In this document: positions 1 through 7,574 of the stretch, piece after piece
Layout of the letters: each line of letters starts with the position of its first letter
Position numbering within the stretch: position 1 is the stretch's first letter
Source of the DNA: Kiritimatiellia bacterium
GTDB taxonomy: Bacteria > Verrucomicrobiota > Kiritimatiellia > RFP12 > UBA1067
Reading direction: 5' to 3'
Length of the DNA: 49,435 bases
Assembly (NCBI GenBank): GCA_017405115.1
Contig: JAFRBA010000101.1
Coordinates: 1 to 49,435 of the forward strand
Position numbers and translations under genes: made by a program
The notes under the pieces: model-generated
Databases searched by the model: none
What the model saw: only the letters and a program-made list of their open reading frames with translations
What the model was told of the DNA's origin: nothing

Positions 1-60
1 CAACGGCACGGCCTTTGGCGGCTCGGTCCTTGGCGGCTCGATCCTTGGCGGCTCCGTGCG
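1..60 (-). repeat. 15-bp in-frame tandem repeat in the MutL linker
   Basis: Three imperfect copies of a 15-bp unit (TTGGCGGCTCGRTCC on the plus strand) encode a repeating EPPRT/EPPRI pattern in the disordered linker of MutL. The repeat starts at the window edge and may continue beyond it. Such linkers vary in length between MutL homologues. Confidence 0.75.
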
Positions 61-1092
61 CAGCGGCTCCGCCTGCGGAGCCGGTGCCCGTGGCGTGGGC
101 TCGCCCTGCGTCGCCTCGCAGCCCGTAATCGCCGCCTTTATCGCGGTGATCAGGGCGTCCCTGACCGCGGCGCCGTCGCGGAAGCGCACCTCGCGCTTCG
201 TCGGATGCACGTTCACGTCCACGCCGGAGGGCGGGAGGTCGATGAACAGTATCGCCGCGGGACGCCTGTCGCCGACTTGCCGGGGACAGGCCTCGCGCAG
301 GGCGTAGGCAATCGTCGGGGCCGTCGCCGGGCGGCCGTTCACGAAGACGTACTGGTCGTGGCGCAGCGGGTCGGACCGGCCCGGACGCTCTATATAGCCC
401 GAGACGCGGACTGCGCCGGATTCCCCGGAAACGGTCAGAAGCCCCTCGAGGAACTCTGCCCCGAAGATGTCGCGCACGCGGTCGGCGCGGGACGCCGATG
501 GGGCGAGCCGGTAGAGCTCGCGTCCGTCCACCGACAGCGAAAAGCCTATCTCCGGATGGGCAAGCGCATGAAGCGTGAACACGGAGCGCACATGCCCCTC
601 CTCGGTGGTGTAGGCGCGGAGGAACTTGCGCCGCGCGGGGACGTTGCAGAAGAGGTCGCGCACTTCGACCAGCGTTCCCGCCGGGCAACCTGCGGCGCAC
701 ACCTCAGCCAGCGTGCCGGCGTTGACCTGGATCCTCGTGCCCTCGTCGGAGTCGGCCCTGCGAGTTACCATAGTGAACCGCGAGACGGAGGCGATGGAGG
801 GTATGGCCTCTCCGCGGAAGCCCAAGGTGTCGATCTTCTCGATGTCCGAGACGTCGAGTATCTTGGACGTCGCCTGCCTTTCGAGGGAGAGGACGGCGTC
901 GTCGCGTGTCATGCCGCAGCCGTCGTCCTGCACGGCGACGAGCCGCCGCCCGCCCTGCGTCACCGAGACGGAGATCCTGCCCGCCCCTGCGTCTATGGCG
1001 TTTTCGACGAGCTCCTTGACGACAGACGCCGGGCGCTCCACCACCTCGCCCGCGGCGATCTTGTTCGCCACGTGGAGCGGCAGCACCCGCAC
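1..1092 (-). CDS. mutL: DNA mismatch repair protein MutL, N-terminal part (runs off the window)
   Basis: The open frame carries the GHKL ATPase domain of MutL, the mismatch-repair matchmaker that couples MutS to strand removal. Visible motifs are NKIAAGEVVERPASV, the ATP-binding ENAIDAGA and DDGCGM, then TLGFRGEA, and VNVHPTKREVRF at the end of the ATPase/transducer module. After about residue 335 a proline-rich linker begins and the window ends, so the C-terminal dimerisation domain is missing. No ATG lies near the start. GTG at 1092 gives VRVLPLHVANKI, close to the usual MutL start; a TTG at 1116 inside the end of ftsZ is the alternative. It is the last visible gene of the ddl-ftsQ-ftsA-ftsZ operon and overlaps or abuts ftsZ. 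Confidence 0.93.
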   Translation of the reverse strand, partial: MRVLPLHVANKIAAGEVVERPASVVKELVENAIDAGAGRISVSVTQGGRRLVAVQDDGCGMTRDDAVLSLERQATSKILDVSDIEKIDTLGFRGEAIPSIASVSRFTMVTRRADSDEGTRIQVNAGTLAEVCAAGCPAGTLVEVRDLFCNVPARRKFLRAYTTEEGHVRSVFTLHALAHPEIGFSLSVDGRELYRLAPSASRADRVRDIFGAEFLEGLLTVSGESGAVRVSGYIERPGRSDPLRHDQYVFVNGRPATAPTIAYALREACPRQVGDRRPAAILFIDLPPSGVDVNVHPTKREVRFRDGAAVRDALITAIKAAITGCEATQGEPTPRAPAPQAEPLRTEPPRIEPPRTEPPKAVPL

Positions 1093-1105
1093 GTGTCCGT
1101 CGCGT

Positions 1106-2209
1106 TCAGAAGTCAAGGGTGAGGTTCTTTCGTATGAACGTTGGGATGTCGAGGTCCTCGTCGCGCCATATCGTAGGCTCGGCGTTCTTGAAGCGCCCGC
1201 GGCCCGACGGGCCCACGCCGAGCACGCCCTTCGCAGAACGGCGCGGCCGTGGGCTGCTCATCACGGACCCCGTGGCGGCTCCGCCCTCCGCGCGGGATCC
1301 GGCCTCGAACAGCATCACCACCACTGAGAGGCGCCCGGAGAACGTAGCCTCGTCGTTCACCGTCGCGAGGTCGAACGAAAGCCCGCCGAACGCGCCGCGC
1401 ACGCCGTCGGCGATTGCGCCGACCTCGCTGAGGAGAAGGTCGTCGCCGGCGAGTATGCCGAGAAGCACGGAGGAGACCGGGCCGGACGACGTGGCGAGCA
1501 TCTCGGAGCGGATGAGGCGGTCCACGGCATCCGCCGCGCGTCCCTGCCCCTGCGTCGTGACGGCCGCGAACCGGCCGCGGCCGGCCCCCGCGAGCAGATG
1601 CCGCAGGCGCTCCGTGTCGAGGCGGATGTAGCCGGGCTTCTCGACCAGCCGCCAGAAGAGCGTCACGCCGCTCGCGACCGTGTCCACGGCACGGCGCAGC
1701 GCATCCGCCATGTTGTCGGTGTCGCCTATAAGCTTGTCCAGCGGCAGGAAGAACGTGGCGTTCGCCACGTCCTCGATCATCGTCATCACGCCGCGGGAGT
1801 TGCGCTGGCGGTCTTCGCCCTCGAACGTGAACGGGGTGGTCGCGAACACGACGGACGGTATGCCGCGCTCGGCGAGGTGCTTCGCGGCCTCGAGCGTGGC
1901 GCCGCCGCCGGTGCCGCCGCCAAGGGCAGTGACGATCACCGCCAGACGGACGTCCCCGAGATACTCGTCCACGGCCTTTATGGAGGACTCCGCGGCAAGG
2001 CGCCCGTCGACGACGTTGCCCCCCGCGCCCCGGCCGGACAGCCTGTCGCCGCCGATCAGGAGGAAGTCGTCTCCGGCTCCGCCGGAAGCCGCGTCGGTGT
2101 CGACGAACAAGCACCTGAGGTCCTCGCCGAAGGCGCGGCCTATGCCGCGCGCAATGGAGCAGCCGGCAGTTCCAATGCCGATGAGAAGCATGCTGGAGTC
2201 CGCTTTCAT
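1106..2209 (-). CDS. ftsZ: Cell division protein FtsZ, divergent
   Basis: Tubulin-like GTPase that would form the division ring. The 367-residue product has the nucleotide-binding opening LLIGIGTAG, DTDAAS near residue 38, and the tubulin signature as GGGTGGGA near residue 97, where most FtsZ proteins have GGGTGTG. The C-terminus ends with DLDIPTFIRKNL, a good match to the conserved FtsZ tail that binds FtsA and ZipA-like partners. The usual N-terminal extension is absent and the core is short. It overlaps ftsA by an ATGA junction and is followed directly by mutL. Identity is secure from context and the two end motifs; whether it polymerises normally is not known. Confidence 0.93.
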   Translation of the reverse strand: MKADSSMLLIGIGTAGCSIARGIGRAFGEDLRCLFVDTDAASGGAGDDFLLIGGDRLSGRGAGGNVVDGRLAAESSIKAVDEYLGDVRLAVIVTALGGGTGGGATLEAAKHLAERGIPSVVFATTPFTFEGEDRQRNSRGVMTMIEDVANATFFLPLDKLIGDTDNMADALRRAVDTVASGVTLFWRLVEKPGYIRLDTERLRHLLAGAGRGRFAAVTTQGQGRAADAVDRLIRSEMLATSSGPVSSVLLGILAGDDLLLSEVGAIADGVRGAFGGLSFDLATVNDEATFSGRLSVVVMLFEAGSRAEGGAATGSVMSSPRPRRSAKGVLGVGPSGRGRFKNAEPTIWRDEDLDIPTFIRKNLTLDF

Positions 2210-3417
2210 TTTCCGAAGAACCTCCCGAGCAGTCCGTCAAGTATCGACTTTTCCTCGTAGTTGCGGTGCGCGTACAGAAGCGCCCCGGCGATCGCCGCGT
2301 ATGACGGGGACTGGGGGTCTTCCTCCAGCCCGTCGACGTGGATGGGCCGCCCCAGGCGCACGCTGGCGCCGAAGGCCTGCTCGGCGAGCATGTCGACGTT
2401 GCGCATCCGCGAACCGCCGCCGGTGAGCACGACGCCGGCGTGGAGGCGGTGGACGAGGTCCATTTCCTCCAACCGCTCGCGGATGACCGTGAAGAGCTCG
2501 AGCAGTCGCGCGTTCACCACGGTGTTCAGCGCCCGCCTCGAAATCGTGCGGTTGTCCAGGAGCGTGTTCTCCCCAGGGTCCACGCGGACGCGCGCAAGCG
2601 CCCCCCCCTCCTCTCCTCCAAGCGTGGCGCTGGCCTCGCGGATCTTCAGCCCCTCGGCCTGGGCGTTGGTGGTCTGGAAGGCGTGGGCGATGTCGTTGGT
2701 GACGTGGTCGCCGCCGACGCCGATCACCTCGGTGGCCGCGATGTAGCCGTCGGAGTAGACGGCGAATCCGGTGGATCCGCCGCCCATGTCTATGACCAGC
2801 ACCCCGTTCTTCCGCTCGTGGTCCTCCAGGACCGCATCGGCCGCGCACGTGACGGCGAACAGCGGCTCCCTTATCTCTAGATGGGCCGCGTCAGCCGCCG
2901 TGCGGGCGTCCTGTATGCGGTTGCGCTCGCCGTGCACGTGAAGCGTGTTCAGCCGCAGCAGGTGCCCCGCCATGCCCCTTGGGGACGGTATGCCGCCCAT
3001 GTTGTCGAGCACGTAGTCCTGGTCTATTATGTCCAGCAACTCGCGGTCGCGCGACGTCGGCATCGAGTGCGCCGCACGGAGCGCAGCCTCTATGTCCTCG
3101 TTGGTGACGCGGGAGCCTTCGACCTGCACGGGCGCGGAGAACGGGTCTGCCCGCACGTGCTGCCCCGAGACCACCAGAAAGGCGTTTCCTATGGTTATCT
3201 TCGAGCCGGACGCCTCCTGCTTGCGTTCGATCTCCCTCAGGACGGACCGTATGGACTGCGTCGCGTCCTGGATGTTGAGTATCTGGCTCTTGCGGACGCC
3301 GGCGGAGGGCGTCTCGGCATGGCATGTGACCTTGAGACGCCCGCCGGTCTCGGCCTCTCCGATGGCGAGGACCGTCCGCGTGGTACCGAGCTCAAGTGCC
3401 GCGTAGATGTTGTTCAT
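2206..3417 (-). CDS. ftsA: Cell division protein FtsA
   Basis: Actin-fold ATPase that anchors FtsZ to the inner membrane. The 403-residue protein has an N-terminal phosphate-1 motif (ALELGTTRTVLAIGE), a phosphate-2 motif with VLVIDMGGGSTGFAVY near residue 210, the adenosine motif VVLTGGGSRMRN near residue 325, and a short C-terminal amphipathic helix (LDGLLGRFFGK) typical of the membrane-targeting sequence. Its start lies 4 nt after the ftsQ stop and its stop overlaps the ftsZ start, so translation of the three is probably coupled. Confidence 0.95.
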   Translation of the reverse strand: MNNIYAALELGTTRTVLAIGEAETGGRLKVTCHAETPSAGVRKSQILNIQDATQSIRSVLREIERKQEASGSKITIGNAFLVVSGQHVRADPFSAPVQVEGSRVTNEDIEAALRAAHSMPTSRDRELLDIIDQDYVLDNMGGIPSPRGMAGHLLRLNTLHVHGERNRIQDARTAADAAHLEIREPLFAVTCAADAVLEDHERKNGVLVIDMGGGSTGFAVYSDGYIAATEVIGVGGDHVTNDIAHAFQTTNAQAEGLKIREASATLGGEEGGALARVRVDPGENTLLDNRTISRRALNTVVNARLLELFTVIRERLEEMDLVHRLHAGVVLTGGGSRMRNVDMLAEQAFGASVRLGRPIHVDGLEEDPQSPSYAAIAGALLYAHRNYEEKSILDGLLGRFFGK

Positions 3418-3421
3418 GGCG

Positions 3422-4246
3422 TCAGTTTGTCCGTTCAGGGTCGGCGAAGATGCGGTCTGGCATGGTTGCGTTCCAGAGCCTGACGGGGCCGGCGGCCCCG
3501 CTCCGGATGAGCTCGAGAAGCTTGGTCAGCCGCCATTCGAGGCCGGAGTTCGCCCGTGGCGACGGCGTGTCGTCCATGCCCTCCCATGCGATCTTGACCT
3601 TGGAATAGTTGGCTCCGATGGTCGCCAGCAGATAGTCGGGACGGGATATGTCCACGTCCTGCACGCCAAGCTCCATGAACTTCGGCTCGCGGCATGTCAC
3701 GAGAAGGCGCAGCGCGGCGCGCGCACGGCCCTTGAGCTCATGCCCTATCGCCGTGCCCGGGGCCTGCGGCTCCACGATCGTCGGCAGGAGCAGCGTGCCC
3801 CGCATGCACGGGAAGACCACGCCATCCGCGTCCACGACGCGACCAGTCAGCCCGCGCTTCCCCTTCAGGCCCATCTTCGCGATCGGCGTGCGCTCCTCCG
3901 CGACCACGACGACCTTGTCCGGCAGGCGGCGCGAGATGGAGATGCTACGCAGCGTGGGGATCCGGCGCAGGGCCTCCTCGCGCTTCCTCTCGAAGTCAAT
4001 GAGCGCGAGGTTGGCGCCTACCCGCAGCCCGAGGTTCTCGGCCAGGACGTCCGCCTTGACCATCTTGCCGGACGTGACGGACACCTGCTCGGCCATGTCG
4101 GTGATGACGCACTGCTCCAGGTATATGTCGCGCAGCTTGCCGAAGCCGACGAGCGCCGCCGCCACCAGAACGGCGACGAGCACGATCGCCGCGACGACGA
4201 GCGGGCCGCGGGGCCCGCGCCCGGACTCTATCTTGTTCGCCTTCAT
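3422..4246 (-). CDS. ftsQ: Cell division protein FtsQ/DivIB
   Basis: Single-pass divisome protein with a short cytoplasmic N-terminus (KANKIESGRGPRGP), one transmembrane helix at about residues 16-38, and a periplasmic part. The region after the helix fits the POTRA domain: a strand, then GLRVGANLALIDFE, RIPTLRSISISRRLPDKVVVVAEER, which is the classic FtsQ pattern. The ATG at 4246 overlaps the ddl stop as ATGA, so I prefer it to longer upstream readings, which run antisense-like through ddl. Length (274 residues) and position between ddl and ftsA support the call. Confidence 0.9.
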   Translation of the reverse strand: MKANKIESGRGPRGPLVVAAIVLVAVLVAAALVGFGKLRDIYLEQCVITDMAEQVSVTSGKMVKADVLAENLGLRVGANLALIDFERKREEALRRIPTLRSISISRRLPDKVVVVAEERTPIAKMGLKGKRGLTGRVVDADGVVFPCMRGTLLLPTIVEPQAPGTAIGHELKGRARAALRLLVTCREPKFMELGVQDVDISRPDYLLATIGANYSKVKIAWEGMDDTPSPRANSGLEWRLTKLLELIRSGAAGPVRLWNATMPDRIFADPERTN

Positions 4247-5127
4247 GTCATGTCGGTTGCGGCTGACCTGAGTATCCTGTCGCACACGCCTGCGAACGTG
4301 AGGCCCGTGTGCATGCCGGCCTTGGGCACGAGCGAATGCGCCGTGAAGCCGGGCGAGGTGTTGAGCTCGAGGACGTAGCAGCGGCCCAGCGGCGAAACGC
4401 GGAAGTCGACGCGCGTCACGCCGCGGCAGCCGACCGCGCGGTACGCGTCGACGGCGATCTTGCTCAGCTTCTCCGCGAGGTCGCCCCCCTCCAGGAACGG
4501 GTAGCGCGTCTCCTCCGATATGTACTTCTCCTCGTAGCCGTACCAGCCGCCGGGCGCCACGATCTCGATGACCGGCCACGCCTCCCCGTCCACGACCGCC
4601 ACCGTGAACTCGCGCCCGGGAACGTACTCCTCCACGAGGACCGGGTCGCTCCCCGCGCGCGCAAGGGCCGGCCCCCACTCCTCCTCCTTCGAGACCTTGG
4701 AGATGCCGACGGACGAACCGTCGGCAGGCGGCTTCACGACGACAGGCAGCGGCAGCGGGCTCGAAGCCGCATCTGCGTTCGCAAGCCCCCACGAAGCCGT
4801 GGGCACGCCCTTCATCTCAAGCACCATCTTCGTCTTCACCTTGTCCATCGCTATCTGCGACGCAAGGACGCCGGGCCCCGTGTACGGTATCTTCAGCAGG
4901 TTTAGCGCGGCCTGCACACCGCCGTTCTCGCCCCATCCACCGTGCAGCGCTATGTAGGCGGCGTCTACGTCCTTCGGCATGGCCGAAAGGCTGTCCTCGT
5001 CGAGGACGACCGGCACGACATCGTAGACGCCCAGGGACGCCAGAGCCCGGGCGACGTTCTCCCCGGACTGCAGCGACACCTCCCGTTCGCTCGACTTTCC
5101 CCCCATCAATACGGCTATTCGCTTCAT
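4243..5127 (-). CDS. ddl: D-alanine--D-alanine ligase
   Basis: ATP-grasp enzyme that makes D-Ala-D-Ala for peptidoglycan in the cytoplasm. Visible motifs are GGKSSEREVSL, ALHGGWGENGGVQ, KPPADGSSVGISKVS, the metal/ATP-grasp EEYVPGREFTVAVV, and the C-terminal ELNTSPGFT. Length (294 residues) is normal for the short DdlB form. The start at 5127 is chosen because MKRIAVLMGGKSSERE is the standard N-terminus and the extended -10 box ends only 7 nt before this ATG. That makes the mRNA leaderless and ddl the first gene of the division operon. The promoter abuts the stop codon of the upstream MATE gene. Confidence 0.95.
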   Translation of the reverse strand: MKRIAVLMGGKSSEREVSLQSGENVARALASLGVYDVVPVVLDEDSLSAMPKDVDAAYIALHGGWGENGGVQAALNLLKIPYTGPGVLASQIAMDKVKTKMVLEMKGVPTASWGLANADAASSPLPLPVVVKPPADGSSVGISKVSKEEEWGPALARAGSDPVLVEEYVPGREFTVAVVDGEAWPVIEIVAPGGWYGYEEKYISEETRYPFLEGGDLAEKLSKIAVDAYRAVGCRGVTRVDFRVSPLGRCYVLELNTSPGFTAHSLVPKAGMHTGLTFAGVCDRILRSAATDMT

Positions 5128-5134
5128 CCCACGT

Positions 5135-5143
5135 ATTATATCA
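5135..5143 (-). promoter_or_regulatory. Extended -10 promoter of the ddl-fts operon
   Basis: On the minus strand the sequence reads TGATATAATACGTGGGATG. The TGnTATAAT box is perfect and is 7 nt from the ddl ATG, so transcription should start at or next to the start codon. No good -35 hexamer is seen, as is common for extended -10 promoters. Confidence 0.75.
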
Positions 5144-6598
5144 CAAACGAGGTGAGGATGGGCGCGCGGCGACCTCCCTGCGGAGCCGCACCCGGGAGAG
5201 GAACCGGACGTGGAGGACGAGCGGCAGCACGGTCGCAAGCTGGCAGAGGACGTCCGAGATCGGCAGGGCCAGCCAGATCGCGAGGGCGTGGTCCCGCAAA
5301 AAGCAGGGAAGCAGCCAGATGCACGGCAGCAGTATGACGCCCTGCCGCAGCGTGGAGAGCACCACCGCCATCTTCGGATGCCCTATGGACTGGAAGTACG
5401 TCGTCGCGACGACGTTCACGGAAATCGTCCAGATCATGCAGTTGGCGACCGCGAGGTCGTGCGTCGCGAGGTCCACGAGGGCCTGGTTGCCGGACGACAC
5501 GAACATCCGCACCATGAGCCGCGGAAACGGCGGCACGACCTGCACGACGAACGCCGCGGCGCACAGGGCGGTCGTGACCCACAGCCCGAGGCGAAGCGTG
5601 TCGCGCACGCGGCGGAAGTTACGCGCGCCCCAGTTGTATCCGAAGATCGGCTGCAACCCCTGCTGCGTGCCCATGATCGGCATGATCGTGAGGATCATCA
5701 TCGCGTTGTACACGCCGAGGGACGCGATCTGCCGCGTCGCGGCCTCCGGAGACTCGGCCCACTTCGCGAACGCCGCGGCCAGCGACACCCCTATCAGCGC
5801 GCCGAGGAGGTTCTGCAGGAACGGCGCGAAGCCGAGCGTCGTGGCGCGCCAGATGAACTCGCGGTAGAGCCCGACCCTGCGCCAGCGGAAGGCGACGACC
5901 GTCTCGCCGCGGACATAGTACCGCGCCGCCCACGCGAAGCTCAGCAGCATCGACACGTTCGTCGCCCACGCCGCGCCAGTCACACCCAGCCCGAACCCGA
6001 AGATGAAAAGAGGGTCCAGCATCAGGTTCGCGCTAAAGCCGACGGCCATCGACATCATCGACCGGATCGCGCCTCCCTCCGCGCGCTGCAGGGCCGAAAG
6101 CCCGAACGCAAGATGCGAGAACACGCTGAAGAACACGACCGTTCGCAGATAGGCCTCGGCCGCGCCGCGCGCCTCGGCGGAGACGCCCCTGCCGCCGCAC
6201 CAGTCCAGGACGGCGTCCAAGTTGAAGTAGATCAGCGGCGGCAGGACGAGGAAGAACAGCAACTTCAGCGCGACAAGCTGTCCGACGACCTTCTCGCAGG
6301 CCTCGAAGTCCCCGGTGCCAAGGCGTATGGAAAGGACCGTGGCATGCCCCGCGCCGATGAAAACCCCGCACGCCCCGAAGAACATCATCAGCGGCATCGC
6401 AAGCTGCAGCCCGGCCATGGCGGCCTCGCCGCACCCCTGCCCTATCCAGAGCCTGTCGACCACCGCATAGAGCGCATTCAGGCTCATCGCCGCGAGAGCC
6501 GGCCACGAGTAGCGGAACAGCAGCCCGCCGAGCGGCCCCGCCGCCAGCTCCTCTATTCCGTTGCGGCGCGCCGCCGCACCTCCACCTGCCGCCTGCAT
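5141..6598 (-). CDS. MATE family efflux transporter (MepA-like)
   Basis: Integral membrane antiporter of 485 residues with about 12 hydrophobic segments. The opening IEELAAGPLGGLLFRYSWPALAAMSLNALYAVVDRLWIGQGCG is written here only in part: the PLGGLLFRYSWPA and VVDRLWIGQ stretches are the usual MATE start. The second half has GLQPIFGYNWGARNFRRV, the MATE repeat signature. The family exports cationic drugs or metabolites using H+ or Na+; the substrate here cannot be told. The ATG at 6598 is 8 nt below a perfect extended -10 box. It stands alone, between the division operon and the carbohydrate operon. Confidence 0.9.
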   Translation of the reverse strand: MQAAGGGAAARRNGIEELAAGPLGGLLFRYSWPALAAMSLNALYAVVDRLWIGQGCGEAAMAGLQLAMPLMMFFGACGVFIGAGHATVLSIRLGTGDFEACEKVVGQLVALKLLFFLVLPPLIYFNLDAVLDWCGGRGVSAEARGAAEAYLRTVVFFSVFSHLAFGLSALQRAEGGAIRSMMSMAVGFSANLMLDPLFIFGFGLGVTGAAWATNVSMLLSFAWAARYYVRGETVVAFRWRRVGLYREFIWRATTLGFAPFLQNLLGALIGVSLAAAFAKWAESPEAATRQIASLGVYNAMMILTIMPIMGTQQGLQPIFGYNWGARNFRRVRDTLRLGLWVTTALCAAAFVVQVVPPFPRLMVRMFVSSGNQALVDLATHDLAVANCMIWTISVNVVATTYFQSIGHPKMAVVLSTLRQGVILLPCIWLLPCFLRDHALAIWLALPISDVLCQLATVLPLVLHVRFLSRVRLRREVAARPSSPRL

Positions 6599-6606
6599 TG
6601 CCGAAG

Positions 6607-6615
6607 ATTATACCA
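6607..6615 (-). promoter_or_regulatory. Extended -10 promoter of the MATE gene
   Basis: Minus strand TGGTATAATCTTCGGCAATG: a TGnTATAAT box 8 nt before the start codon, giving a leaderless or nearly leaderless transcript. Confidence 0.7.
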
Positions 6616-6842
6616 AATTCCCGCCCACGACTCTTCACTTTGTCGGTCGATTTGCGAGACTACTCGCGCAGTGCCGGACTTCAGCCATGTCCCAGTCGTC
6701 GGCGGCGGCTTCTCAAAGCACGACATAAGCGCCCCTTTCGGCATGCGGCGGCGGGGGGCTTGCCCCTTCGCAAACTCCATATCTTGCCAGAAATGTCGAG
6801 AACGTCATCATTTCAGAGCTCGCTCCTAGGGTCCCCACATGA
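6616..6842. other. Intergenic region without a gene
   Basis: About 230 bp between the mutarotase stop and the MATE promoter. I see no coding frame with a ribosome site. It contains a G/C-rich stretch (GGGGGGCTTGCCCC-like, 6750-6770) that can fold. The short minus-strand sequence ACCGACAAAGTG recurs in a similar setting near 49304, so it may be a decayed dispersed repeat. Confidence 0.4.
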
Positions 6843-7574
6843 TTACAGACAATGCGAGACCGGTACACACGACATTAAAAGCGTATGCGACTCGCCTGGC
6901 TTGAGGACATACGCGCAGCCCTCCGAGAACACGCCTCCTTCAACACAGATGAACTTTTTCCAATCATCCGGTGCAAGAGCAGACACAATCTTGGAGAGGT
7001 GACTTTCCGGGTTCGGTCGCCAAACACGGAATCCGCCACCCTCGCAAGTTAGCGCCAACGACATCCCAGACACAGAATCGACAAGTCTACTTTCTGGGGC
7101 ATCAACACCATACACACAACACGTCAGCGAATCGCCGACTGCAAAATAAGGATGAAACGCCTCCGTAACTCTGAACGGCTTTTGCCCAGTGTTTTCGCCA
7201 GTCATGGAGACTGCGAGACGATCAGTAAGGCGTATTGAGACTATAAGAACAAACTCGTATGGAAATTCGCGGCGCATATGCGCATTTGAGACAAGGCGCA
7301 ACACCATCTCTGAAGACCTCGGTGTGCAATTTGTAGCAGCAAGCACTTCGAAATCATGATATCGTGCGACGCCATGTCTACGCGAGTCAACAGCTGGTCC
7401 TAGCTCGCCAAACCACGGCCAGCACAGCGGCATCCCACCCGTGCCCGTCTCCGACATGAAGAAGACTTCTTCGCCGCCCACGGGGATGTATGAAACGACC
7501 CGCGCGCCGCAGGTGTCTACACTCACCGTTCCCAAAACGTTTGTGAGCGCTACAATTGCCGCAAGCAGAATCAT
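6843..7574 (-). CDS. Secreted aldose-1-/hexose-6-phosphate epimerase-like protein
   Basis: Galactose-mutarotase fold protein of 243 residues, closest in pattern to the D-hexose-6-phosphate epimerase (YeaD) branch. It shows ARVVSYIPVGGEEVFFMS, the catalytic-region EAFHPYFAVGDS, VWRPNPES, FICVEGG, and LKPGESHTL near the end. An N-terminal hydrophobic segment (ILLAAIVALTNVLGTV) suggests export, which is unusual for the cytoplasmic family members. It is the last gene of the carbohydrate operon; its start overlaps the DUF4838 stop as ATGA. The likely role is to equilibrate anomers of sugars released by the upstream enzymes; substrate unknown. Confidence 0.75.
   Translation of the reverse strand: MILLAAIVALTNVLGTVSVDTCGARVVSYIPVGGEEVFFMSETGTGGMPLCWPWFGELGPAVDSRRHGVARYHDFEVLAATNCTPRSSEMVLRLVSNAHMRREFPYEFVLIVSIRLTDRLAVSMTGENTGQKPFRVTEAFHPYFAVGDSLTCCVYGVDAPESRLVDSVSGMSLALTCEGGGFRVWRPNPESHLSKIVSALAPDDWKKFICVEGGVFSEGCAYVLKPGESHTLLMSCVPVSHCL

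Noticed and set aside
5210..6829. Long plus-strand frame of 539 codons opposite the MATE gene
   Set aside because: Antisense shadow rich in Arg, His and Gln; the minus strand encodes a clear membrane transporter.
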